From the NCBI GenBank assembly GCA_038206235.1, contig JBBRBB010000010.1, forward strand, positions 59,460-123,459: a stretch of DNA of 64,000 bases. The letters run 5' to 3'. The notes below the pieces were generated by a model. That model saw nothing but the letters and a program-made list of their open reading frames with translations, was not told the origin of the DNA and made no database searches. The first letter of the stretch is position 1. Each line of letters opens with the position of its first letter. Made by a program: the position numbers and the translations under genes. Below are positions 16,569-24,986 of the stretch, one piece after another. The stretch comes from JBBRBB01 sp038206235. GTDB taxonomy: Bacteria > Bacteroidota > Bacteroidia > Chitinophagales > Chitinophagaceae.

Positions 16569-16688
16569 ATGCTGCAAAAAAATAATATTCCATTTTTCAA
16601 CCGCTGGAGCTATTGGTATCTTCTTGTAATTGCTTTTTTATTTATGCTGATTATTTTCTTCACCTGGTTTACTAAACATTTTTCATGA
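16569..16688 (+). CDS. 39-residue membrane peptide coupled to the symporter
   Basis: ATG at 16569, TGA at 16686-16688. The product is a single transmembrane helix with a short basic/aromatic N-terminus (MLQKNNIPFFNRWSYW, then YLLVIAFLFMLIIFFTWFTK). The TGA overlaps the symporter ATG at 16685 in an ATGA junction, the classic layout of translational coupling. Its position and topology suggest a small accessory subunit or a leader that sets symporter translation. It was found by reading the sequence directly and is too short for ordinary ORF cutoffs. Confidence 0.65.
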   Translation: MLQKNNIPFFNRWSYWYLLVIAFLFMLIIFFTWFTKHFS

Positions 16689-18439
16689 GCCGGGCAGACT
16701 GGATAGTGCTCATTGTTACATTACTTACAATAGTATTGTATGGACTTCATAAAAGCCGTACGCAAAAAAATCTGGAAGGATATTTTCTCAGCAACCGCAC
16801 CCTGCGATGGCATCTTGTGCTGCTGAGCATTATGGGCACACAGGCAAGCGCAATTACTTTTCTTTCGGCGCCGGGGCAGGCTTTCACTGACGGGATGCGC
16901 TTTGTGCAATATTATTTTGGCTTGCCCATTGCCATGGTGGTGCTCTCAATTTCATTTGTCCCTTTATTCAACAAGCTAAAAGTTTTTACTGCTTACGAAT
17001 TTTTAGAGCAGCGCTTCGATACCAAAACAAGAACCTTTACATCTGCATTGTTTTTACTGTCGAGAGGTTTTTCAACAGGTATTAGCGTGTATGCACCTTC
17101 TATTATTCTTTCATCTCTTTTGGGCTGGAATATTTTCTGGACAAACATCATCATGGGCGGCATTCTCATTATCTACACGGTAAGCGGTGGCGCAAAAGCA
17201 GTAGCTTATACACAACAGTTGCAATTGCTTATTATCATTACAGCAATGTGCATTGCAGGATATTATATTGTGCACCGCATGCCGCAAAATATTGACTTTG
17301 CTGATGCGCTGAAAATAAGCGGCGCAGGCGGCAAGCTGAATGTTATTACAACAGGACTTACCGGTAAAGGATTTGACTGGAAAGACCGCTACAATATTTT
17401 TAGCGGATTAATAGGCGGATTTTTTTTAGCGCTGAGTTATTTTGGAACTGATCAAAGCCAGGTGGGGCGCTATCTTACGGCAAAAAATACTACAGAAAGC
17501 AGGCTCGGTTTGTTGATGAACGGATTGGTAAAAGTGCCGATGCAGTTTTTAATTTTATTATTAGGCGCACTGCTTTTTACCTATTACCAATTTAATACCG
17601 GACCCATATTTTTTAATAAAGCTGTGACTGAAAAAGTATATCAATCGAAGTATAATGATTCTTTGAAAATAATTGAGGCGCAATTCAACTCATTAAGCAA
17701 ACATCAGCAAATATTATCTGCAAAATATATTGATGCGGATAAAAAGAAGAATGCATCTCTTAAGAATGAATACAAAAAAAATATTGCTGAAATAAATGCT
17801 CAAACAGATGGTTTAAGAAATGAGTATAAAGCGCTTTTGCAAAAAGCAGATTCGTCTATAGATACGAATGATACCAATTATATTTTCCTTCGCTTCGTAG
17901 TGGATACACTGCCTGCAGGTTTGGTAGGATTGCTTATTGCTGTAATCTTTCTTGCTGCATGGGGCTCCATTGCAGCTGCATTAAATTCACTTGCAAGCTG
18001 CACTATGATTGACTTTTATTGCAGGTTTAAAAAAAATTATTCGCACCGGCTGGAAAATGACCCGGAGGCATTAAAAAAATACAAAGAATCAAAATGGCTC
18101 ACACTTGCATGGGGAATCTTTTGCATTGTTATTGCCGAGTATTCAACAAAGATGGGCAGCTTAATCGAAGCGGTGAATAAATATGGCTCATTGTTTTATG
18201 GCGTGATTCTGGGAATTTTTCTGGTTGCATTTTACGTGAAAAAAATAAAAAGTGATGCAGTTTTCTGGAGTGCAGTAATAACAGAGATATTCGTGATTGT
18301 ATTATTTGTGTTAAGTGAAAAAGAAATAATTGGTTTAGGTTTTTTGTGGCTGAATGTAATCGGAGCGCTGGCTGTGGTGGCATTAAGCTGGTTATTTCAA
18401 ATGATGCTGAGATTTATTTTAAAAAATAAGAGACTTTGA
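16685..18439 (+). CDS. Sodium:solute symporter (SSS family) with coiled-coil insertion
   Basis: 584 residues, about 13 transmembrane helices. The SSS pattern is clear: LEGYFLSNRTLRWHLVLLSI, GTQASAITFLSAPGQAF, YTVSGGAKAVAYTQQLQ (the conserved Na/substrate loop) and SYFGTDQSQVGRYLTAK. Family members bring in sugars, amino acids, sialic acid or other solutes with Na+; the substrate cannot be told here. Residues about 310-400 form a long, charged, heptad-like segment (YNDSLKIIEAQFNSLSKHQQ ... GLRNEYKALLQKAD) inserted before a late helix, longer than usual. It is coupled to the 39-residue peptide upstream. Confidence 0.9.
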   Translation: MSRADWIVLIVTLLTIVLYGLHKSRTQKNLEGYFLSNRTLRWHLVLLSIMGTQASAITFLSAPGQAFTDGMRFVQYYFGLPIAMVVLSISFVPLFNKLKVFTAYEFLEQRFDTKTRTFTSALFLLSRGFSTGISVYAPSIILSSLLGWNIFWTNIIMGGILIIYTVSGGAKAVAYTQQLQLLIIITAMCIAGYYIVHRMPQNIDFADALKISGAGGKLNVITTGLTGKGFDWKDRYNIFSGLIGGFFLALSYFGTDQSQVGRYLTAKNTTESRLGLLMNGLVKVPMQFLILLLGALLFTYYQFNTGPIFFNKAVTEKVYQSKYNDSLKIIEAQFNSLSKHQQILSAKYIDADKKKNASLKNEYKKNIAEINAQTDGLRNEYKALLQKADSSIDTNDTNYIFLRFVVDTLPAGLVGLLIAVIFLAAWGSIAAALNSLASCTMIDFYCRFKKNYSHRLENDPEALKKYKESKWLTLAWGIFCIVIAEYSTKMGSLIEAVNKYGSLFYGVILGIFLVAFYVKKIKSDAVFWSAVITEIFVIVLFVLSEKEIIGLGFLWLNVIGALAVVALSWLFQMMLRFILKNKRL

Positions 18440-18487
18440 AATTACTAAAGTAAGATAAACCAAAAAAAGAGAAACGAGAAACGTTCC

Positions 18488-19315
18488 TTAACCTTTATAA
18501 GCTTGTAATAATTCAATCGCTTCTATTGCTTCCCTTACATCATGCACACGTAAAATATTTGCACCATTCAGCAAAGCAATCGTATGTAGAACAGTCGTAC
18601 CGTTTAATGCATCATCCACTGAAATGCCAAGTGTTTTATAGATGGTTGATTTGCGTGAAATCCCAATCATCACAGGCTTTTCAAGCATCGTAAAAACGGA
18701 AAGGTGGCGCATCAATTCAAAATTATGAGCAATGGTTTTGCCAAATCCAAAGCCAGCATCAATAATAACATCATGAATATTATTTTGTCTGCACAGGTCT
18801 ATTCGCTGAATAAAAAAGTCGAGCACCTCTTTTGTTACATCATCGTATTGCGGATTTTGTTGCATAGTTTCAGGAGTGCCTTTTATATGCATGCAGATGT
18901 ATGGCGAATTTAATTTACCAACCGTTGAAAGCATATCAGCATCGTACATACCACCACTAATATCATTAATTATTGAAGCGCCTGCCTTCACCGCCTGTTC
19001 AGCAACAGCAGCATAATAAGTATCAACAGAAATAATTGCTTTGGGAAATTCTTTAGCTGTTGCTTCAATTACAGGTAAAATTCTTTCCGCTTCTTCGGTG
19101 GGGGAGATGCGTTCACTTCCAGGTCTTGTGCTTTGTGCGCCAATATCGAGAATAGCGGCGCCATTAGCAATCATTTTTTCTGCCTGTTGCAAAACCTCAT
19201 CAATCTTTATTTTTCTGCTTCTGCTATAAAACGAATCAGGCGTAGCATTCATAATGCCCATTACAATGGGTTTATCCAAAACCAATAATCTTCCTTTGCA
19301 GTTTAGCGTGTACAT
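18488..19315 (-). CDS. folP: Dihydropteroate synthase
   Basis: 275 residues from the ATG at 19315. The frame is open further upstream to 19468, but that part has no family similarity and would run over the start of the divergent DUF1599 gene. Motifs: PIVMGIMNATPDSFY (the pterin/pABA loop), GAAILDIGAQSTRPGSERIS, IISVDTYYAAVAEQAVKAGA, IINDISGG, DVIIDAGFGFGKTIAHN and PVMIGISRKSTIYKTLG. The enzyme joins 6-hydroxymethyldihydropterin diphosphate with p-aminobenzoate in folate synthesis and is the sulfonamide target. Divergent pairing with DUF1599 is common in Bacteroidota. Confidence 0.95.
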   Translation of the reverse strand: MYTLNCKGRLLVLDKPIVMGIMNATPDSFYSRSRKIKIDEVLQQAEKMIANGAAILDIGAQSTRPGSERISPTEEAERILPVIEATAKEFPKAIISVDTYYAAVAEQAVKAGASIINDISGGMYDADMLSTVGKLNSPYICMHIKGTPETMQQNPQYDDVTKEVLDFFIQRIDLCRQNNIHDVIIDAGFGFGKTIAHNFELMRHLSVFTMLEKPVMIGISRKSTIYKTLGISVDDALNGTTVLHTIALLNGANILRVHDVREAIEAIELLQAYKG

Positions 19316-19380
19316 TATTTCCTTTGCTTTATTTTTGAGCGCAATAACACGATTAAAAATACAGTTTTTAAAATTGAAGA

Positions 19381-19926
19381 ATGAATAATACGAATGCGCA
19401 ATACGATGCAGTGATACAATCATGCAAAGAAATATTTCTTCAGAAAACAAACGATTATGGTACCGCATGGCGTGTGCTGAGACCGGTTTCAGTAATGGAT
19501 CAAGTTTTTATTAAAGCGCTTCGCATAAAAAATATCCAGGAAAATAAAACACAAAAAATAGAAGATACTGTCTCTGCTGAATTTAAAGGAATTATAAACT
19601 ATGGGATTATCGGGATTATACAATTAAAATTAGAAGAGCCTTCAGTGGAAGATGCGGCGCCGGAATTAGCTTCAGAATGGTACGATAATGCTGTGGCTGA
19701 AACAAAAAGCATTATGCTCGATAAAAATCATGACTATGGAGAAGCGTGGAGAGAAATGAGCCAGCATAGTTTTGTTGACCTGATACTGATGAAGCTTCTG
19801 CGCATTAAGCAGATACTTGCGAATGAAAGCAAAACGCTAATGAGCGAAGGAGCAGATGCCAACTATATTGATATTATTAACTATGCTGTGTTTGCATTGA
19901 TATTGATAAATGAGGGGAAACATTGA
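19381..19926 (+). CDS. DUF1599 protein (duplicated nucleotide-type domain)
   Basis: 181 residues made of two similar halves. The first has IFLQKTNDYGTAWRVLRPVS followed by IKALRIKNIQ and IINYGIIGIIQ. The second has IMLDKNHDYGEAWREMSQHS followed by LLRIKQILAN and IINYAVFALIL. This duplicated motif (K-N-x-D-Y-G-x-A-W-R) is the DUF1599 hallmark. The biochemical function is unknown; an all-alpha NTP-pyrophosphatase-like fold is possible. It is divergent from folP with about 65 bases between the starts and is followed by a phrase-repeat array and the MauE/DoxX-like gene. Confidence 0.9.
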   Translation: MNNTNAQYDAVIQSCKEIFLQKTNDYGTAWRVLRPVSVMDQVFIKALRIKNIQENKTQKIEDTVSAEFKGIINYGIIGIIQLKLEEPSVEDAAPELASEWYDNAVAETKSIMLDKNHDYGEAWREMSQHSFVDLILMKLLRIKQILANESKTLMSEGADANYIDIINYAVFALILINEGKH

Positions 19927-19957
19927 AAATTACAAGAAGCAAGCAACAAAAACATGA

Positions 19958-20112
19958 TTGGTTGAATGGTTGAATGGTTGAATGGTTTATACAAAATAAT
20001 AATTAGTCAGGAAGATAGCTTCAGCGAACGAGAAACGAGAAACAAGAAACAAATAACAAAGCACAAGAAGCAAAAAACGAGAAAACAAGAAACGAGAAAC
20101 AAGAAACGAGAA
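19958..20112. repeat. Intergenic short-phrase repeat array
   Basis: 19958-19988 is a 9-base unit GGTTGAATG repeated three times. 20027-20112 is a purine-rich array built from GAAACGAGAAACAAGAAAC-type phrases repeated about eight times with variations. It occupies most of the space between DUF1599 and the next gene, ending 4 bases before its ATG. A short piece of the same phrase, AGAAACGAGAAACG, also occurs at 18470-18483 just after the symporter. Confidence 0.65.
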
Positions 20113-20116
20113 CTTC

Positions 20117-21241
20117 ATGAAAAAAAGTTTGATTGTTATTCGCTGGATTACAGGGTTGCTCTTTATTTTTTCAGGTCTTATTAAAGCCAACGACCCTTTG
20201 GGTTTAAGCTATAAGATGCAGGAATTTTTTGAAGCATGGAACCTGCATGGTCTGAATGATTACACGTTAGCTCTTTCCCTAACTATGAACGTGTTTGAAG
20301 TGCTGGCAGGTGTTGCGATTATTATTGGCTGGCGTATAAAACTTTTTAGCTGGTTGTTGTTGCTGCTTATTTTGTTTTTTAGTTTTCTTACAGCGTATGC
20401 ATTGTTTTCAGGAAAAATAAAAACCTGCGGCTGCTTTGGAGATTGCCTGCCCTTAACGCCCCTGCAATCATTTATTAAAGACCTCGCATTGTTATTGATG
20501 ATATCATTAATTTTTGCAAGCAAGAATAAAATTTATTCATCTGTACATTCAGTTTTTGCTATGAGTTTGATAATAGTAACGATTGCAGGTGTGAGTATTT
20601 TGCAGGCTTATGTATTGAAGCATTTGCCCATAATAGATTGCCTTCCCTATAAAGCCGGAAATAATTTACTGGAACAAATGAAGCCACCCGCAAACCCAGT
20701 GCAGGATAGCATTGTAATGACTTTTAAGTATAGGAAAGACGGAAAAATTTTTGAATTTACGCAGGATAATTTGCCCGAAGATTTAGACTCAACCTACGAA
20801 TTTCTTGACAGGTATGATAAAATGGTGCGAAAGGGAAATGCCATTGCATCCATCACCGATTTTTCTTTACAAACCTTACATGGAACTGATACAACTAATA
20901 ACATATTAAGTCAGCCGGATTATTATGTAATGCTTTTTGCAAAAGACTTTTCAACAGCTAACAAATGGAAGAATGATGATTTCTATAAGCTTCAGCAGCA
21001 ATTAAGAGATAAAAAAATTACATTTTTTATTGTAACCGCAGATAAGCAGAATGCTCAAAAACTTTTTACACCTGCCGATGCCATCACCATTCTTTTATGT
21101 GACGCCACCGTAATAAAAACCGCCGCAAGAGCTAATCCAACTTACTTAATCATGCAACAGGCAAATGTAAGGGCTAAATACAGCTACGCTGATATAAATG
21201 GGGTAAGTGAATATATTAGCCAACTCTCCGCCAATAACTAA
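20117..21241 (+). CDS. BT_3928-type MauE/DoxX-like membrane protein
   Basis: 374 residues. The N-terminal 140 residues form four transmembrane helices of the DoxX/MauE type: IVIRWITGLLFIFSGLIKAN, SLTMNVFEVLAGVAIIIGW, LLLLILFFSFLTAYALFSG, and KTCGCFGDCLPLTPLQSFIK, which holds a CGCFGDC cysteine cluster. The C-terminal 190 residues look like a thioredoxin-like extracytoplasmic domain (DYYVMLFAKDFSTANKW, KITFFIVTADKQNAQKLF). The family is often placed next to DUF1599 and triosephosphate isomerase in Bacteroidota; its role may be in disulfide or quinone-linked redox, inferred only from MauE. A phrase array touches the start. Confidence 0.8.
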   Translation: MKKSLIVIRWITGLLFIFSGLIKANDPLGLSYKMQEFFEAWNLHGLNDYTLALSLTMNVFEVLAGVAIIIGWRIKLFSWLLLLLILFFSFLTAYALFSGKIKTCGCFGDCLPLTPLQSFIKDLALLLMISLIFASKNKIYSSVHSVFAMSLIIVTIAGVSILQAYVLKHLPIIDCLPYKAGNNLLEQMKPPANPVQDSIVMTFKYRKDGKIFEFTQDNLPEDLDSTYEFLDRYDKMVRKGNAIASITDFSLQTLHGTDTTNNILSQPDYYVMLFAKDFSTANKWKNDDFYKLQQQLRDKKITFFIVTADKQNAQKLFTPADAITILLCDATVIKTAARANPTYLIMQQANVRAKYSYADINGVSEYISQLSANN

Positions 21242-21336
21242 ATTCTGCACAAATTGGAAAATTTTACGTGATTGTGGAATACAATAAGTAATTTTATACC
21301 GATTAGTTAAATTCCATTACTCCCAAATTTCAATCT

Positions 21337-21723
21337 ATGCAAACCGCCGCCGCCATTTTAAAACAAAACAGACCACAGTTTAATACCATTGATGCTAATG
21401 TTACGGTACTTGATGCTATTGCAATAATGGAGTCTGAACATACAAGCTTTCTTATTGTTCTGGAAAATGAACAATATGCCGGTATTTTTTCTGAGCGTGA
21501 TTATATTCAAAAGATAACATTGATGAACAGACAATCAGGCTCAACTTTTGTAAAAGATGTGCTTACAAAAAACTTACCTACTATAACAGGTAATGAAACA
21601 CCTATGTTTTGTATGCAGCTAATGAATGCGCATGAAACCCGCTATTTGCCGGTATTTGAAGATTTCACTTTTAAAGGAATTATTACGCTAAATGATTTGA
21701 TGAAGGATAGCATTCAAAAATAA
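21337..21723 (+). CDS. CBS-domain protein
   Basis: 128 residues with two CBS repeats: NTIDANVTVLDAIAIMESEH...FLIVLENEQYAGIFSERDYI and LPTITGNETPMFCMQLMNAH...YLPVFEDFTFKGIITLNDLM. A stand-alone CBS pair normally binds an adenine nucleotide (AMP, ATP or SAM) and regulates a partner. The conserved G-I-F-S-E-R-D-Y segment fits. It is convergent with the DUF721 gene after 24 bases. The partner is not identified. Confidence 0.85.
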   Translation: MQTAAAILKQNRPQFNTIDANVTVLDAIAIMESEHTSFLIVLENEQYAGIFSERDYIQKITLMNRQSGSTFVKDVLTKNLPTITGNETPMFCMQLMNAHETRYLPVFEDFTFKGIITLNDLMKDSIQK

Positions 21724-21747
21724 ATGCAGTAAGCTTTCTCAAAAACT

Positions 21748-22029
21748 TTATTTTATCACTACCTGGTTAATAACTTTTTCTTTCATAGCCTCATTTACCC
21801 TTTCAATAATCTTTTCTTTTTGGTAGAGCAGTTCCTGTTTCAGTGGTCCTACATTCGTGTAAATAAAAAGAGTATGGTTTATTATTTGAACTTTATCAGT
21901 GTATTTGGCAATAGCCTTGCCCATGATTTCTTCCCATACAGATTCAATCTGCACAGCTTGTAAGCCATTTTTTAATTTGCTTTTTTTTAGGAATTGATGT
22001 AAGGCATCGCCAATATGCAATTGAGACAT
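21748..22029 (-). CDS. DUF721/DciA-like protein
   Basis: 93 residues, matching the small RNA/DNA-binding DUF721 family: IGDALHQFLKKSKLKNGL, then V-Q-I-E-S-V-W-E-E-I-M-G-K-A-I-A with the conserved W and G, then LFIYTNVGPLKQELLYQKEK. Members related to DciA are helicase-loading factors at replication origins in bacteria lacking DnaC; in Bacteroidota a short DUF721 protein is usual. It is only partly like full-length DciA, so that role is tentative. Its neighbours are convergent CBS and upstream msrA. Confidence 0.8.
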   Translation of the reverse strand: MSQLHIGDALHQFLKKSKLKNGLQAVQIESVWEEIMGKAIAKYTDKVQIINHTLFIYTNVGPLKQELLYQKEKIIERVNEAMKEKVINQVVIK

Positions 22030-22081
22030 AGTAAAACGAATTTACGGAAATTGACAATGTAATCTGTGCTGATACCTAAAA

Positions 22082-22759
22082 TTAATTTGCTGGAGCTGTC
22101 TTTAGCATATCCTTAAATACCATTTCAAACTTTTCAATTTTAGGCTGAATTACAAAGCGGCAATACATTTGACCGCGGTTGTTGTTATAATAATTTGCAT
22201 GATAATTTACTGCTGAATAAAAGTTTTCATACGGCTCTATTGCGGTAACAATTGGCTTATCATAAGCTCCACTTGCATTTAAAGCATCTTTATAATGCTG
22301 CGCTTTTTCTTTTTGTTTTTCATTATTGTAAAAAATTGCGCTTCGGTACTGCGTACCTACATCATTACCCTGCCGGTTAAGGGTAGTGGGGTCATGTGTT
22401 TTCCAAAACACCTGCAGTAATTCTTCATACGTAATTACAGAAGGATCGTAAATTATTTGGCAGCCCTCCGCATGGCCAGTTGTGCCCGTGCATACTTCTT
22501 CGTAGGTAGGGTTTGCAATTTTTCCTCCGGTATATCCACTGGTAACTTTAGTTACTCCTTTTAAACGTTGAAAAATTGCTTCTGTACACCAAAAACATCC
22601 GGTAGCAAATGTTGCAGTATCTAAATTATTATCCATAACTATTTTTTCTTCGTTCATATTTTTATTTTGATTTTTATTTTCGGCACATGATGTAAAAGAA
22701 ACCACGCTTACCATTGTATATACAAACCAGTTTATCATTTTTATATGTTGTATGGGCAT
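22082..22759 (-). CDS. msrA: Peptide-methionine (S)-S-oxide reductase, probably lipid-anchored
   Basis: 225 residues. The catalytic motif is ATGCFWCTEAIFQRLKGV with its active-site Cys, followed by VTSGYTGGKIANPTYEEVC, GHAEGCQIIYDPS and FWKTHDPTTLNRQGNDVGTQ, all standard for MsrA. The first 45 residues form a hydrophobic stretch with a lipobox-like SFTSC, so the enzyme is likely exported and anchored, repairing oxidised methionines in envelope proteins. The ATG at 22738 (MINWFVY) is an alternative start that leaves the same lipobox. It is alone in its transcription unit, with a 600-base upstream gap. Confidence 0.93.
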   Translation of the reverse strand: MPIQHIKMINWFVYTMVSVVSFTSCAENKNQNKNMNEEKIVMDNNLDTATFATGCFWCTEAIFQRLKGVTKVTSGYTGGKIANPTYEEVCTGTTGHAEGCQIIYDPSVITYEELLQVFWKTHDPTTLNRQGNDVGTQYRSAIFYNNEKQKEKAQHYKDALNASGAYDKPIVTAIEPYENFYSAVNYHANYYNNNRGQMYCRFVIQPKIEKFEMVFKDMLKTAPAN

Positions 22760-23368
22760 GAATGCAAATACCGATAATTTTTTTGTGCAAACAAGTTAAT
22801 TAATACTTCTTTAAAATATCACAGTCCCTGTCTTAATCTTTTTTGTTCAGATGCATCTTGCATGATGTGTAATTTCAAATACGTTTATTTTAAAAATGCT
22901 TTCAGATGCCTGGGCATTTAACATTATTTTCCTGAAGGTAAATCTTCAACATGGCAATTCAATATTCTGCTCTCCGCATTTGTTTTTTATTGTTATCTTT
23001 TGATAAATATTTTACCTTCAGTGCTTTCAAAAACTCATTAATGAGTTCTGAACTATCTAAGTACAAAATGTTTCTGTATATAATTGCTTTCCCTCTTGTT
23101 TTTTTAGTCAAATTCACTCTCTGAACAAAAAAGAACAAAGAAATTTGGTTTTGTGAATTATTTTTATTTATCTTGCCGTTTTATTTGAGTCTACCCCCTT
23201 TCTCCAATGCTTATGATGCCCTATGACTTTTCTCCATTTATTACTATGAAGCGCCAATAAGAAATTATTTCTTATTTATGAATCCGGGTATTTAAATAAT
23301 AAATATCCTTGCCCGAATAAGAAAGTTTCTGCAACAAAATTTTTTTTTAACGTACCAAGCTATTTGCT
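22760..23368. other. 609-base gap at the left edge of the polysaccharide locus
   Basis: AT-rich, divergent between msrA and the putative regulator. One ORF of 57 codons (22951-23124, plus strand, hydrophobic, MAIQYSALRICF...LVKFTL) cannot be excluded but looks like low-complexity T-rich DNA. No terminator-quality stem is seen. The gap ends with a T-rich run at 23340-23350 just before the regulator's start. Confidence 0.4.
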
Positions 23369-24622
23369 ATGATTAGCATAGAAAACATATCTAACCCTAA
23401 GAATATAAAGGCAGAGTTATATTCCATTATTAAAAACGAAGCGGAAGAAACATTTGGGCGCCGCCTTGTAACTTCAAAAGATTGCATTCAATTAAGTGAA
23501 GAAATTTATTTTAAAACGGCATTCAGAATTAATTCTAATACTCTAAGACGTTTTTTTGGACTGGTAAAAGCTGAATATCCGCCATCCGTCTCAACCCTGA
23601 ATATATTAACCAGATATTGCGGCTTTAATTCCCTCGATGAAATTGCCGGCGCAAAAAAGGTTCCTGAAAATTATCACCAAAAAGAAAACCGGAACTTCTT
23701 AAATTATTTAATTACTCTTTTTAAATCAACACAAGTAAAGGATACCAATGATGAAACCTTTTTAGCCTTAGTAAAGCACACCATTACCTTTTTATGTCAA
23801 AATCCTAAACTTGCAGACAAATTTCAAAGAGCAATCGTAAAAACAAAGAACGGTCATGAATTTTATTTTGAGCAATTTGTGCATATTGATAAGATTAACT
23901 CCTTTTACGGTGAAGGATTACGGTATTATATTAATGAAAAAAAGACTCCCGAAACCCAAATCTTCGGCTATTCACTGCTTTGCCAGCGGGATTGGTTAAT
24001 CAATGATCATTCGGCTTTAAAAAAGAATTTTGAACATATAAAAATACAAAGCTTATCAAGAGCTATGCGATCATTTGTTTATGGAAAATACTTTGCAGCC
24101 CATTTATTTTATGCTGATGCCTTTGGCTTAGATACCGAAAGAATTTTAATAGAAGCCTACCAGGTTCATTCAGAAATAAAACCTTCAAAAAATAGCTATA
24201 AATTATTTCAAAGCTTTGAATATACTTTTCCAATTGCTCTTGTTTTAACGAAGCACTTTGAAGAAGCCTTATATTATATAAACTATGCTTTTGTTACCTA
24301 TCCAGAAACCCACAGCTATATGGACCAGGGATGTTACAAAAAGATGTCATTGCTTAAAGCAATTGCACTTACTAAAACAGGGGAAGAAGAATATGCAGCG
24401 AAAATTTTTAATCAACTGCGCCCGTCCCAGTTTTATTTTTTGTCTAAAAAGATGGACACTATTTTATACCTGCTGCTTGCAGGATATTTAAAGAAAAGTA
24501 ATTATAAACTGGAGAAACAGTTGATGGACTTAATTGAAGAAACAGGATTTATAAAATTGCAATTGCTGAAAGAAAATGATTTTGCGATGCAGAGTTCTTT
24601 AAGCTATTCAAAACAAAGCTGA
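23369..24622 (+). CDS. Unrecognised protein, putative regulator of the locus
   Basis: 417 residues, soluble, no signal peptide. The first 95 residues read like a DNA-binding domain, helical with IKNEAEETFGRRLVTSKDC, NSNTLRRFFGLVKAEYPPS and STLNILTRYCGFNSLDEIAG: the second phrase followed by the third resembles a helix-turn-helix context seen at the N-terminus of several Bacteroidota hypothetical proteins. The remaining 300 residues are helical, Tyr/Phe-rich and TPR-like in spacing (YGKYFAAHLFYADAFGLD, FEEALYYINYAFVTYPE, MSLLKAIALTKTGEEEYAAK). I do not recognise a named family. It sits just before UpxY at the head of the polysaccharide genes, so a regulatory role is inferred from place and layout only. 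Confidence 0.6.
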   Translation: MISIENISNPKNIKAELYSIIKNEAEETFGRRLVTSKDCIQLSEEIYFKTAFRINSNTLRRFFGLVKAEYPPSVSTLNILTRYCGFNSLDEIAGAKKVPENYHQKENRNFLNYLITLFKSTQVKDTNDETFLALVKHTITFLCQNPKLADKFQRAIVKTKNGHEFYFEQFVHIDKINSFYGEGLRYYINEKKTPETQIFGYSLLCQRDWLINDHSALKKNFEHIKIQSLSRAMRSFVYGKYFAAHLFYADAFGLDTERILIEAYQVHSEIKPSKNSYKLFQSFEYTFPIALVLTKHFEEALYYINYAFVTYPETHSYMDQGCYKKMSLLKAIALTKTGEEEYAAKIFNQLRPSQFYFLSKKMDTILYLLLAGYLKKSNYKLEKQLMDLIEETGFIKLQLLKENDFAMQSSLSYSKQS

Positions 24623-24986
24623 ACTAAATTTTGATGACTCAATAGGAAAAATATTTATAATGAGAAAAAAACCGCTAAGCGGGTTAATGGAAAGGAGATT
24701 TAGTTTATAGAAAAAGGAGATATAAGTATAAAATCTGAGCAAAATGAAAAAAAATAATAAATTCTTTTCCATACACCGTAACATTAAAGGACATATGGAG
24801 ATTAAATAAAGAGAAAGTAAGGGGATTGAAGAAAAGATTGGTTTTGAGGCATTGCAACTTCTGTTTTTTACCACGACTCAAATACAAATATGTAACTGAG
24901 AGTGGCGTAAGCCTGCCAGCATGCGATTAAAAAATAAGCCGGATAAAAAAGTAAAAAGTGAAATTGAATTAATAAATAGATTATCC
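24623..24986. other. 364-base gap upstream of upxY
   Basis: This should contain the leader of the polysaccharide operon. A small stem ACCGC-TAA-GCGGGT lies at about 24668-24685 but lacks a T run on the plus strand. In-frame sequence before the UpxY ATG starts at 24921 but has no family similarity. I could not find a convincing promoter or long hairpin. UpxY-type leaders often carry regulatory RNA structure, which needs folding to judge. Confidence 0.4.

Noticed and set aside
19316..19468. Longer start for folP at 19468
   Set aside because: The extra 51 residues show no similarity to dihydropteroate synthases and would cover the start of the divergent DUF1599 gene.
22951..23124. 57-codon ORF in the gap left of the putative regulator
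   Set aside because: T-rich, low complexity and without a recognisable pattern; kept only as a note in the gap description.
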